From JAAYVZ01 sp035384965 (GTDB lineage: Bacteria > Acidobacteriota > Thermoanaerobaculia > Thermoanaerobaculales > Thermoanaerobaculaceae), in contig DAOOJE010000004.1 in the NCBI GenBank assembly GCA_035384965.1, positions 1 to 64,000 on the forward strand: a stretch of 64,000 nucleotides of DNA, given 5' to 3'. Each line of letters begins with the position of its first letter. The first letter of the stretch is position 1. The translations under genes and the position numbers were made by a program. The notes below the pieces were generated by a model. It searched no databases. It saw only the letters and a list, made by a program, of their open reading frames with translations, and was not told the DNA's origin. Below, in pieces: positions 32,658 through 40,479 of the stretch.

Positions 32658-34031
32658 TCACGCGAGGGCGGCGCCGTGGCTGCGGGCGATGTCCGCGAAG
32701 AAGCGCGCCGAGGCCTTGGGGGTGCGGCGCTGCGTCGCGAAGTCCAAGTGGACGATCCCGAAGCGCTTGGAGAAGCCTTGGTTCCATTCCAGGTTGTCGA
32801 GTAGCGACCAGAGCAGGTAGCCGCGCACGTCGACGCCCAGCCGGATCGCCTCGCGCACCGCCGCCAGGTGTTCGCGGATGAAAGCGATACGGTCGGGGTC
32901 GTGGAGCTCGCACTCCACGGTTTCCGGCTCAGTGAGTGCGAGGCCGTTCTCGGTCACCAGAATCGGCAGCTCGCCGTAGCGCCGGTGCACCCACAGCAGG
33001 CACTCGAGCAGTCCTTGCGGGTAGACCTCCCAGTCGGTGGCCGAGTGGAAGGCACCTTCCTGCCGGACACGCGCGGCGTTCAGCGGCCAGGCCGCGGGGT
33101 CGTAGCGCATCACCCCGCGGGTGTAGTAGTTGACGCCCAGAAAGTCGATCGGCACCGCAAGATCCGCGATCTCGGCCGGTCGCCAGCGTGGCCAGCCCGG
33201 CTCGAAGACCTCGGCCAGCTCCTCCGGATATCGGCCCAACAAGGCTGGATCGAGGTACTGCCGGTTCATGTACGCGTCGGCCCGCCGGGTGGCGGCGAGG
33301 TCTTGCGGGGAGGCGGAGGCCGGGTGCTTGGGTTCGAGGTTGACCACAAGGCCGATGCGTTGCCGGCAGACGGCCCGGAACGCCAGCACCGCCGCCGCGT
33401 GGGCTCGCAGCAGGTTGTGACCGGCGATCTCTGCCTCGCGCAGGCTTGCGTGCCCCGGGGCGAGCACACCGTGCAGGTACCCGCCGTCGGCCACCACCCA
33501 CGGCTCGTTGATCGTCGCCCACCAGCGCACCCGGTCGCCGAGCGCTCTCGCCACGACCGTCGTGTAGTCGGCGAACCACCCGGCGATGTCCGAGGCGAGC
33601 CAGCCGCCGCGATCGTCGAGCGCCGCCGGCAGGTCCCAGTGGTAGAGCGTCAGGACGGGCTCGATTCCGGCCGCCAGCAACCCGTCCACGAGACGGTCGT
33701 AAAAGTCAAGCCCTCGGGGGTTGACCCGGCCGCACCCCTCCGGCAGCACTCGGCCCCACGCCACCGAAAAACGGTAGGCCCCGAGCCCGAGCTCGCGCAT
33801 GAGCGCGAGGTCCTCCCGCCACCTGCGGTAGTGGTCGCAAGCCACGTCGCCCGTGGCGCCGTCCCGGATCCGCCCCGGCACGAGGGCGAAACGGTGCCAG
33901 ATCGAGGGCCCGGCGCCATCCGCAAGGGGTGAGCCCTCCACCTGGTATGCCGAGGTGGCGGCACCCCACAGGAACCCGACTGGAAACCCCGACCCCACAC
34001 CTGGGCTCGCCGTGCTGGCCGTGTCCTCCAT
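32658..34031 (-). CDS. GH1 beta-glucosidase
   Basis: A 457-residue cytoplasmic family 1 glycoside hydrolase with no signal peptide. It starts FLWGAATSAYQVEG as GH1 enzymes do. The acid/base is Glu176 in TINEPWV, the nucleophile Glu361 in LVTENGLAL, and the aglycone-side motif is LLWSLLDNLEWNQGF. Length is standard. It releases glucose from beta-linked disaccharides; linkage preference cannot be read from sequence. ATG 34031 has GGGAGGGG upstream. It is divergent from the GH94 gene across a single operator, so both intracellular enzymes should respond to the same repressor. Confidence 0.95.
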   Translation of the reverse strand: MEDTASTASPGVGSGFPVGFLWGAATSAYQVEGSPLADGAGPSIWHRFALVPGRIRDGATGDVACDHYRRWREDLALMRELGLGAYRFSVAWGRVLPEGCGRVNPRGLDFYDRLVDGLLAAGIEPVLTLYHWDLPAALDDRGGWLASDIAGWFADYTTVVARALGDRVRWWATINEPWVVADGGYLHGVLAPGHASLREAEIAGHNLLRAHAAAVLAFRAVCRQRIGLVVNLEPKHPASASPQDLAATRRADAYMNRQYLDPALLGRYPEELAEVFEPGWPRWRPAEIADLAVPIDFLGVNYYTRGVMRYDPAAWPLNAARVRQEGAFHSATDWEVYPQGLLECLLWVHRRYGELPILVTENGLALTEPETVECELHDPDRIAFIREHLAAVREAIRLGVDVRGYLLWSLLDNLEWNQGFSKRFGIVHLDFATQRRTPKASARFFADIARSHGAALA

Positions 34032-34050
34032 GCCCCCTCCCGACCCTCGG

Positions 34051-34079
34051 TTGACATTTCCCGGGCGTCGTCCTAGCGT
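34051..34079 (+). promoter_or_regulatory. promoter of the GH94 gene
   Basis: TTGACA (34051-34056) stands 17 bases from a weak -10 TAGCGT (34074-34079). The operator O3 at 34083-34094 then covers the start region, the same architecture as at the repressor promoter. The -10 matches only three of six, so confidence is moderate. Confidence 0.4.
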
Positions 34080-34107
34080 AGTGTAAACGTTTTCAGCGGC
34101 GATTCAA
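34080..34107 (-). promoter_or_regulatory. divergent promoter of the GH1 gene
   Basis: On the minus strand TTGAAT (34107-34102) is followed after 16 bases by TACACT (34085-34080, four of six matches). Operator O3 lies between the two boxes, so one bound repressor would block this and the opposite GH94 promoter. Confidence 0.4.
34083..34094. promoter_or_regulatory. LacI-family operator O3 in the GH1/GH94 divergent promoter
   Basis: GTAAACGTTTTC shares eleven of twelve bases with the perfect site at 14749-14760 and ends like the site at 14564-14575. It is the only such site between the two intracellular enzyme genes and ties them to the repressor about 19 kb away. Confidence 0.7.
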
Positions 34108-34139
34108 CGCCGCCGCTGAACTCTCTTCCGGGGGCTCGC

Positions 34140-36530
34140 ATGACCGAACCAGCGCGTGTGTGGCCAGCCTCGTGCCCGTACGGGCACTTCTCCGACGACG
34201 GGCGAGAGTACGTCGTCACCGACCCGCGCCCGCCGCGGCCGTGGTGCAACGTCATCGCCAACCCCCGCTTCGGCCTCGTCGTCAGTCAGGCCGGCGGCGG
34301 CTTCACCTTCGTCGACAACTCGCAGCTCGCCGTTCTCACACGCTGGCAGCAGGACCTCAACCACGACAATTCCGGCAAGTTCCTCTTCCTCGTCGACCTC
34401 GACACCGGCGAGCGGTGGTCGGCGGCCCCCGCCCCGCTGTGGCCGGCGTACGAGACCTACCGCTGCCGGCACGGGCTCGGGTATACCGTGTTCGAGACCG
34501 AGCGCCAGGGCGTTGCCGTCTCGTGGACACTCTTCGCGCATGCCGTCGAGACGGCGGAGATCTGGATCGTCGAGATCACGAACCTCCAAAACCGGCCGCG
34601 CCGGCTCGACCTCGTCTCCTACCTGGAGTGGAACTGCGGAGTTGCCCCGGCACCCCGGCGGGAGTTCCAGAAGCTCTTTCTCGAGACGGCGTTCGACCCG
34701 GCCCGGCGGGCCGTGCTGGCGACCGCACACATGTGGGAGGTACCCAACCGGCGGTTCGGACACTGGAACACGTCGTTTCCGTACTGGGCCGCCTTGGCTT
34801 GCTCGGCGCCGCTCGACGCCGCCACCGGCGACAAGGCCGTCTTTTGCGGGCGGGGGCGCGGCTGTGAGGCGCCGCACGCCCTCGACGCTGCGAGCTGGCC
34901 GGCGTTGTTCGGCCGCCACCACGACCCGGTGGCGGCGCTGCGCAGCCGAGTCGAGCTGGCGCCTCGCGCACACACGCAGGTCGTGTTCACGCTCGTGGCT
35001 GGAGGCGGTCGCGGGGCAGCGGAAGCCCTCGTGGACCGGCTCTGCCTGCCGGACGCGGCGGCGGAAGCGCTGGCGCAGGCACGGGATGGCTGGCGGGACC
35101 GACTCGCCGGGCATCGCATCGCCACCCCCGACCCGGCGCTCGACGCCCTCGCCAACGACTGGGTGCGCTACCAGGCGATCGGCGGGCGCATGTGGGCGCG
35201 CGCCGGCTACTATCAGCAGAGCGGCGCCTACGGGTTCCGCGACCAGCTCCAAGACTCGCAGGTGTGGCTACACATCGAGCCCGAGCGCTGCCGCGCACAG
35301 ATCCGCCTGCACGCCGCCCACCAGTTCGCCGACGGCTCGGTATACCACTGGTGGCATCCGCTTTCCGAACAGGGCCACGTCACCCGCATGACCGACGACC
35401 TCCTGTGGCTCGGCTACGTGATCGCCTCGTACCTGCGGGAAACCGCCGACTGGTCGGTGCTCGAAGATCCGGCGCCGTTCCTCGACGACCCCACCGGTAC
35501 GCCTTTGCGCGAGCACGTGGCGCGGGCGTTCAGGCATGCCTTCGGCCGCTTCTCCCCCCGCGGCCTGCCGCTCATCGGAGCCGGCGACTGGAACGACGGG
35601 CTGTCCGCCGCCGGTCTGGACGACAGGGGGGAATCGGTGTGGCTCGGGCACTTTCTCGCCGGCCTGCTCGCCGACTGGGCCGAGATCGCCGCGCGCACGG
35701 GACACGACGCACAGGCCGCCGAGTACCGGCAGCGGCGGGCGGCGCTCCTCGACGCGCTCAACGCGCACGGCTGGGACGGCCAGTGGTACCTGCGCGGCAC
35801 CCTCGACGACGGGACACCGTTCGGCTCCGCCACCAACCGTGTCGGTCGCATCTACCTCAATGCCCAGACCTGGGCGGTTCTGGCGGACGTCGCCCCGCCC
35901 GAGCGCGCCGCCGCGTGCATGGCGGCCGTGAAGGCGCACCTGGTGAGCGAGGCCGGCGCCCTCCTACTCGCTCCGGCGTACGACGAGCCGATCCCGGAGA
36001 TCGGCTACATCACCCGTTACGCCCCCGGGCTGCGAGAAAACGGCGGGGTGTACACGCACGCCGCCACCTGGGCGATCGCTGCCGCCGCCAAGGTTCGCGA
36101 CACGGAGCTCGTGGGTCGGTTGCTCGACGCGATCAACCCGGTGCGCAAGAACCCCGAGCGCTACTGGGCCGAGCCGTACGTGCTACCCGGCAACGTCGAC
36201 GGGCCGGATTCGCCGTTCCATGGCCGCGCCGGCTGGACCTGGTACACCGGCTCGGCGGCCTGGCTGCACCGCGTGGTCACCCACTGGGTACTGGGCGTCC
36301 GCCCCGAGTGGGACGGGCTGCGCCTCGACCCCTGCCTGCCGCCCGGGTGGGAAGGCGCCCGTATGACCCGCCCGTGGCGTGGCGCCACCTACGAGATCGT
36401 GATCGTGCGCGACCCCGCGGCGCCCTCGACTCCGACGGTCACGCTCGACGGTGTGCGCCTGCCGGGAAACGTGCTGCCACCGCCGGCAGCGCCGGGCCTT
36501 CACCATGCCGAGGTGCGCTTTTCCGGCTGA
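34140..36530 (+). CDS. GH94 glycoside phosphorylase, NdvB/sophoro-oligosaccharide phosphorylase-like
   Basis: A 796-residue cytoplasmic inverting phosphorylase. The N-terminal super-sandwich opens YGHFSDDGREYVVT and continues PWCNVIANPRFGLVVSQAGG. The helical barrel holds the catalytic Asp483 in IGAGDWNDG, followed by RGESVWLGHFLAGLL. The phosphate-side motifs are RENGGVYTHAATW and WYTGSAAW. GDWNDG...GESVWLG and NGGxYTHAA resemble the phosphorylase domain of cyclic beta-1,2-glucan synthases and 1,2-beta-oligoglucan phosphorylases. Cellobiose phosphorylases instead have ADWNDCLN and ENGGIFCHNNPW. Expected reaction: phosphorolysis of beta-glucan oligosaccharides to glucose 1-phosphate. It is shorter than characterised 1,2-beta-oligoglucan phosphorylases (about 1000-1100 residues, from memory), so the substrate is not certain. 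Confidence 0.88.
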   Translation: MTEPARVWPASCPYGHFSDDGREYVVTDPRPPRPWCNVIANPRFGLVVSQAGGGFTFVDNSQLAVLTRWQQDLNHDNSGKFLFLVDLDTGERWSAAPAPLWPAYETYRCRHGLGYTVFETERQGVAVSWTLFAHAVETAEIWIVEITNLQNRPRRLDLVSYLEWNCGVAPAPRREFQKLFLETAFDPARRAVLATAHMWEVPNRRFGHWNTSFPYWAALACSAPLDAATGDKAVFCGRGRGCEAPHALDAASWPALFGRHHDPVAALRSRVELAPRAHTQVVFTLVAGGGRGAAEALVDRLCLPDAAAEALAQARDGWRDRLAGHRIATPDPALDALANDWVRYQAIGGRMWARAGYYQQSGAYGFRDQLQDSQVWLHIEPERCRAQIRLHAAHQFADGSVYHWWHPLSEQGHVTRMTDDLLWLGYVIASYLRETADWSVLEDPAPFLDDPTGTPLREHVARAFRHAFGRFSPRGLPLIGAGDWNDGLSAAGLDDRGESVWLGHFLAGLLADWAEIAARTGHDAQAAEYRQRRAALLDALNAHGWDGQWYLRGTLDDGTPFGSATNRVGRIYLNAQTWAVLADVAPPERAAACMAAVKAHLVSEAGALLLAPAYDEPIPEIGYITRYAPGLRENGGVYTHAATWAIAAAAKVRDTELVGRLLDAINPVRKNPERYWAEPYVLPGNVDGPDSPFHGRAGWTWYTGSAAWLHRVVTHWVLGVRPEWDGLRLDPCLPPGWEGARMTRPWRGATYEIVIVRDPAAPSTPTVTLDGVRLPGNVLPPPAAPGLHHAEVRFSG

Positions 36531-36608
36531 CGTCGCCCGCGGTTCGAGCCCACGCTGGGCGTGCGCCCGGACCGGGTCTCGGAGGTGGACGTGGTCGTGG
36601 TCAACTGA
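36531..36608 (+). pseudogene. possible 25-codon in-frame coding remnant after the GH94 stop
   Basis: Directly after the GH94 TGA the same frame stays open for 25 codons to another TGA, with a protein-like ending (FEPTLGVRPDRVSEVDVVVVN). The GH94 protein already has a normal C-terminus, so this is either a remnant of another gene's 3' end or a lost extension. The remaining gap to 36668 shows nothing else. Confidence 0.2.
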
Positions 36609-36668
36609 AGCGGCGAAGGGCCGTCCACATGGTCGTCGACGTCCAGGTTCGTTCCGGCGGGGTGGGGG

Positions 36669-37241
36669 CTACCCGAACAGCATCCCCTGCTCGCCGTCGC
36701 TCCCTGCCCGGGGCAGGCCGTGCGGGCGGGCGCCCTCCAACTCGAGCAGGAACCGCTTGACCTCGAGCCCGCCCCCGTAGCCGACGAGCGTGCCGGACGC
36801 GCCGACCACACGATGGCAGGGCACCACGATGGCGATGGGGTTGGCGCGGTTGGCTTGCCCCACCGCCCGCAGCGAGCGCGGGTCCCCCAGCCGGCGGGCC
36901 AGGTTCCCGTAGGTGACCGTGTGGCCGTACGGGATACGCAGCAGCTCGTGCCACACTCCAAGCTGAAACGGTGTGCCGAGCAGGTGGAGCGGCACGTCGA
37001 AGGCGCGTCGCTGACGGGTGAAGTACTCCTCGAGCTGGCGCTGCACCGTCTCGCAGCGCGCTTCGTCCCACACGACCGGGGGTCCTCCCGCCAGCTCGGC
37101 CTCGATTTCCGCCTGTCTGCGCCCGCCGGCGAAGCTCAGCCGACGCAGGGCGCCGCTCTCCTCCACGACCGCCAGCGGCGCGCCCACCGGACTCCGGAGG
37201 AGGCTCGCCGCGAGGGTTCCGCCGTCTCTGGGGTCGGTCAT
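36669..37241 (-). CDS. ogt: methylated-DNA--protein-cysteine methyltransferase
   Basis: A 190-residue suicide DNA-repair protein that removes alkyl groups from O6-guanine. The acceptor Cys142 lies in IVVPCHRVVG. The helix-turn-helix and asparagine hinge are present as PYGHTVTYGNLARRLG and GQANRANPI. The N-terminal Ogt-type domain (about 10-85) shows normal length. ATG 37241 follows CCGGAGGTGAGCA, a good ribosome site. It is divergent from the dehydrogenase gene across 47 bases and stands alone. Confidence 0.95.
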   Translation of the reverse strand: MTDPRDGGTLAASLLRSPVGAPLAVVEESGALRRLSFAGGRRQAEIEAELAGGPPVVWDEARCETVQRQLEEYFTRQRRAFDVPLHLLGTPFQLGVWHELLRIPYGHTVTYGNLARRLGDPRSLRAVGQANRANPIAIVVPCHRVVGASGTLVGYGGGLEVKRFLLELEGARPHGLPRAGSDGEQGMLFG

Positions 37242-37288
37242 TGCTCACCTCCGGAGAGCTCCAGTGTACGCGATAGAATCGGGACAGG

Positions 37289-38293
37289 ATGCCGCGCCCG
37301 ACGATGCTCGCCATGGTCCTCGACGCTCCTGGCCACCCTCTCGCGGCGCGGGAGCTGCCCGTCCCCGAACCCGGGGCGGGGGAGGTGCTCGTGCGCGTGT
37401 CGGCGTGCGGGGTGTGCCGCACCGACCTCCACCTCGTGGACGGCGAGTTGCCGGAGCCCCGCTTGCCGGTCGTCCCCGGCCACGAGATCACCGGCACCGT
37501 GGAGCGCCTGGGCGCCGGGGTGAGCGGCCTTTCCCCCGGAGACCGGGTCGGCGTGCCGTGGCTGGGGTCCACCTGCGGCGCCTGCGCGCCGTGCCGCAAG
37601 GGCCGGGAAAACCTCTGCGACCGGCCGCTGTTCACCGGCTACACGCGCGACGGCGGCTTCGCCGAGTGGGCGGTGGCCGATGCGCGCTACTGCCTGCCTT
37701 TGCCAGGCGGCTACGACGACGTCGGCGCCGCGCCGCTGCTGTGCGCCGGGCTCATCGGCCATCGCGCTTATCGCATGGCTGGCGCCGACGCGCTGCGGCT
37801 CGGCATCTACGGTTTCGGCGCCGCCGCCCACATCGTTGCCCAGATTGCCGTGGCCGAGGGCCGCGAGGTGTTCGCCTTCACCCGGCCCGGCGACGCCGCA
37901 GCGCAGGGGCTGGCGACCCGCCTCGGCTGCGCCTGGGCCGGAGGCTCCGACGAGCCGCCGCCCGTGCCGCTCGATGCCGCGCTCATCTTCGCGCCCGTGG
38001 GCGCACTCGTGCCGGTCGCCTTGCGCGCCGTCGCCAAGGGCGGCACCGTCGTCTGCGGGGGCATCCACATGAGCGACATCCCGGCGTTCCCATACCGCCT
38101 CCTGTGGGAAGAGCGCGTGCTGCGCTCGGTCGCCAACCTCACCCGCCAGGACGGCCTCGACCTGCTCGCCGCCGCGGCCCGCCAGCGAATCCACACCGAG
38201 ACCACCGTGTACCCGCTCGCCGAGGCCAACCGCGCCCTCGACGACCTGCGCTCGGGCCGCCTCGTCGGCGCCGCCGTGCTGCGCATCAGGTAG
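37289..38293 (+). CDS. zinc-dependent alcohol dehydrogenase
   Basis: A 334-residue medium-chain dehydrogenase. The GroES-like domain has the catalytic Zn ligand in ACGVCRTDLH and the GHE motif (VVPGHEITGTV). The structural-zinc loop is CGACAPCRKGRENLC. The Rossmann part starts LGIYGFGAAAHIVAQIAVAEG; GFGAAAH replaces the usual GxGxxG, as in the AdhA-like branch often annotated zinc-binding alcohol dehydrogenase. It probably oxidises or reduces alcohols/aldehydes with NAD(P). ATG 37289 or 37304 could be the start. The 3' end overlaps the convergent plsC-like gene by eight bases. Confidence 0.88.
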   Translation: MPRPTMLAMVLDAPGHPLAARELPVPEPGAGEVLVRVSACGVCRTDLHLVDGELPEPRLPVVPGHEITGTVERLGAGVSGLSPGDRVGVPWLGSTCGACAPCRKGRENLCDRPLFTGYTRDGGFAEWAVADARYCLPLPGGYDDVGAAPLLCAGLIGHRAYRMAGADALRLGIYGFGAAAHIVAQIAVAEGREVFAFTRPGDAAAQGLATRLGCAWAGGSDEPPPVPLDAALIFAPVGALVPVALRAVAKGGTVVCGGIHMSDIPAFPYRLLWEERVLRSVANLTRQDGLDLLAAAARQRIHTETTVYPLAEANRALDDLRSGRLVGAAVLRIR

Positions 38294-38909
38294 CGTCGCG
38301 CAAGGCGGCCACCGCCGACTCAAGGGCGATGAGGATTTCGGCGCGCGTGCCGGTGGGGCGCAGCGGGGGACCGAGGCGCACCTCGGCGAAGAACGGCACG
38401 GGGAGGAACGTCCCCTTGGGCAGCGAACGGCCGAGGTTGACGAGGTAGGCGGGCACGATCGGCACCTCCGGGCACGCCTCGGCGAGGTGGGCAACACCGG
38501 GCAGGAAACGGCCGGGTTCGCCTTCCCGGCTGCGCGTGCCCTCGGGGAACAGGATCAGCGACTCCCCCGCCGCGAGCGCCGCGCGCATGACCTCGAGCGG
38601 GTTGTTGCCCCGGGTGACCCTGTGGCGCGCCACCGGCAGGATGTTGAACAGCGTCCGCGACAGCCACGCCCGCGCCTTGCCCGCCAGGAAGTAGTCGGCC
38701 GCGGCCACGGGGCGGATGCGCCCGAGCCGCCGCAGAGGAAAGAGCGAGAGCAGCGCCACCGTGTCGAGGTGCGAGGTGTGGTTGGCGATGAGCACGAACG
38801 GGTCGCCCGGCGGCAGGTGCTCGCGCCCGCACACGCGCAACCCGATGAACAATGCCAGGAATGGCCGCACCACCACCGCGAAGAACAACGCCTGGAGAAG
38901 CCGCCTCAC
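38286..38909 (-). CDS. 1-acyl-sn-glycerol-3-phosphate acyltransferase family (PlsC-like)
   Basis: A 207-residue membrane-associated acyltransferase. The HX4D catalytic motif is NHTSHLD near residue 46, followed by FPEGTRSREGEPGRF. The N-terminus FFAVVVRPFLALFIGL is a membrane anchor. It would acylate lysophosphatidate or a related lipid. Start GTG 38909 lies 17 bases after the cdsA-like stop and keeps the membrane anchor; upstream in-frame sequence belongs to the antisense of that gene. Position after CDP-diglyceride synthase and CDP-alcohol phosphatidyltransferase genes points to phospholipid synthesis. Confidence 0.88.
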   Translation of the reverse strand: MRRLLQALFFAVVVRPFLALFIGLRVCGREHLPPGDPFVLIANHTSHLDTVALLSLFPLRRLGRIRPVAAADYFLAGKARAWLSRTLFNILPVARHRVTRGNNPLEVMRAALAAGESLILFPEGTRSREGEPGRFLPGVAHLAEACPEVPIVPAYLVNLGRSLPKGTFLPVPFFAEVRLGPPLRPTGTRAEILIALESAVAALRDAT

Positions 38910-38926
38910 CCCGCCATGCTCCCCGC

Positions 38927-39862
38927 TCAGTACCAGGCCCAGTAGACGTAGTGGAAGAACAGCGGGACCGCCCAGCACAGGGAGTCGACGCGATCCAGCA
39001 TACCGCCGTGGCCAGGGATGAGCGTGCCGAAGTCCTTGACCCCGAAGTCGCGCTTGACGGCCGACATGACCGCCCCGCCGAGGAAGCCGGCGATGCAGAC
39101 GCCGAGCGCCACGAACGCGGTCTCGAGCGGCGAGAACGGCGTCAAGAAGCGCAGCGGCAGGGCGAGCAGCGCCGCCGAGAGCACGCCGCCGACAAGACCT
39201 TCCCATGTCTTGTTGGGGCTCACCGAAGGAAGCACCTTGTGGCGTCCGAAGAGTTTGCCCCACACGTACTGGAGCACGTCAGACATTTCGACCACGAAGA
39301 CCACGAACAGCACGAGCGCCCGCCCGTCCACGCCCCGCCCGGGCAGCGCCGGGAGCTGCAGCAGGTACCCGAGGTGCGACAGCCCGAACACGAACGCCAT
39401 GAGACCCCAGTGAATCTGCGATGCGGAGGCGACGAAACCCTTCGTTTCCCGGGCCAGCACCAGCGTCACCGGCAGTAGCAGGAACATGTAGACCGGTACG
39501 AAGATGATGAAAACGCCGTACCACTTGACGTGGACCAGCCAGTACTGTGCCGGCACCGCGGCGAACGCCCAGAACAGCGTGGCGTGGTCGTGCGGGCGCG
39601 TCTTCAGGAGCGTGACGTACTCCTTGAGCGCCCAGAAGCTCATGAGAGCGAAAAAGACGAGCGAGACGACGGGGTGCACCGCAACCGCGCACAGGAACAC
39701 CGCGGCCATGACCCACCACGCCCTGACGCGGGCCGAAAGCTCGTCCCAGCTCCCCGCCGGGCGCCACCGGCGCAGCAGCCACACGGCCAGCGTCGAGAGC
39801 ACGAGCAGCCCCAGCACCACCGCCGACATGGTCAGCACCGGGGTCATCGGCGGGGTCGTCAC
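38927..39862 (-). CDS. phosphatidate cytidylyltransferase (CdsA family)
   Basis: A 311-residue polytopic enzyme forming CDP-diacylglycerol from phosphatidate and CTP. The family signature occupies the C-terminal part: SAVKRDFGVKDFGTLIPGHGG, then MLDRVDSL. About eight hydrophobic segments precede it, including VVLGLLVLSTLAVWLLRRW. GTG 39862 overlaps the stop of the CDP-alcohol phosphatidyltransferase gene (GTGA); ATG 39847 is an alternative. The arrangement with a YnjF/YnbA-like transferase recalls the E. coli ynbA-ynbB pair more than the housekeeping cdsA locus, so it may be a second CDP-diglyceride synthase. Confidence 0.9.
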   Translation of the reverse strand: MTTPPMTPVLTMSAVVLGLLVLSTLAVWLLRRWRPAGSWDELSARVRAWWVMAAVFLCAVAVHPVVSLVFFALMSFWALKEYVTLLKTRPHDHATLFWAFAAVPAQYWLVHVKWYGVFIIFVPVYMFLLLPVTLVLARETKGFVASASQIHWGLMAFVFGLSHLGYLLQLPALPGRGVDGRALVLFVVFVVEMSDVLQYVWGKLFGRHKVLPSVSPNKTWEGLVGGVLSAALLALPLRFLTPFSPLETAFVALGVCIAGFLGGAVMSAVKRDFGVKDFGTLIPGHGGMLDRVDSLCWAVPLFFHYVYWAWY

Positions 39863-40479
39863 GGCTTCTCCCCGGCCGCCAGCTCGGCGAGTGCGGCGCG
39901 CAGGCGGTTCCAGCAGGTCAGAACCGAAAGCACCGCGGCGGCGCCAAGCACCCACCCCCAACCCTCGAGCGAGCGCGGCCACACCACGGCGAGCACCGCC
40001 AGCAGCCCGACCAGGAGCGCCCGGTCCGACTTGCCCATCGGACCCTCGTAGTGGCGGCGGGCGCCCAGGGCCTGCCCCAGCACGCCGCTCATCTCGGTCA
40101 GTACGGCGCCGAACCCGAACGCCACGGCTGCCGCTGCGGCGTCCGGCCGCACCGCCGCCAGCGGCAGGTAAAGCGCGAGGTCGGAGAGCACGTCGCCCAT
40201 CTCGTTGAGGGCGCCGCCCAAGGGCGTGACCATCGCGTGCTCCCGCGCCAGCATGCCGTCCAGGGCGTTGAGCGCCATGCGCACGAACAGCCAGACCGGA
40301 AGCACGAGCAGCCACAAGGGGCGGCGGGCCGCCAGCAGGACCAGCCCGCCGGCAGCGGCCGATCCGACCAGCGCCCCGAGCGTGAGGTGGTTGGGCCGCA
40401 CTCCGGCGCGCGCCATCCCCCCCACGAGCGGCCGCAGCAGCGCCTGGAAGCGCGCCTTGAGGTCGTAGACCGAGGGCAT
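39859..40479 (-). CDS. CDP-alcohol phosphatidyltransferase family protein (YnjF-like)
   Basis: A 206-residue membrane protein. It carries the CDP-alcohol motif as NALDGMLARE...G...NEMGD. Asp74 and Asp96 are kept, but positions one and three of the four metal-binding aspartates are asparagine (N71 and N92). From memory, the YnjF branch has the same pattern, so it may be a branch trait rather than loss of function. It would transfer a phosphatidyl group from CDP-diacylglycerol to an alcohol, fitting the coupled cdsA-like gene. ATG 40479 shares its A with the upstream TGA stop. Confidence 0.8.
   Translation of the reverse strand: MPSVYDLKARFQALLRPLVGGMARAGVRPNHLTLGALVGSAAAGGLVLLAARRPLWLLVLPVWLFVRMALNALDGMLAREHAMVTPLGGALNEMGDVLSDLALYLPLAAVRPDAAAAAVAFGFGAVLTEMSGVLGQALGARRHYEGPMGKSDRALLVGLLAVLAVVWPRSLEGWGWVLGAAAVLSVLTCWNRLRAALAELAAGEKP

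Noticed and set aside
34140..36530. GH94 protein as a plain cellobiose phosphorylase
   Set aside because: The catalytic and phosphate-side motifs (GDWNDG, YTHAATW) are of the NdvB type rather than ADWNDCLN and FCHNNPW. Cellobiose remains possible but less likely.
36537..36560. GGTTCGAGCCC resembling a tRNA T-loop
   Set aside because: No acceptor stem, anticodon arm or D-arm can be built around it, the T-stem has a mismatch, and the GH94 gene ends just before it.
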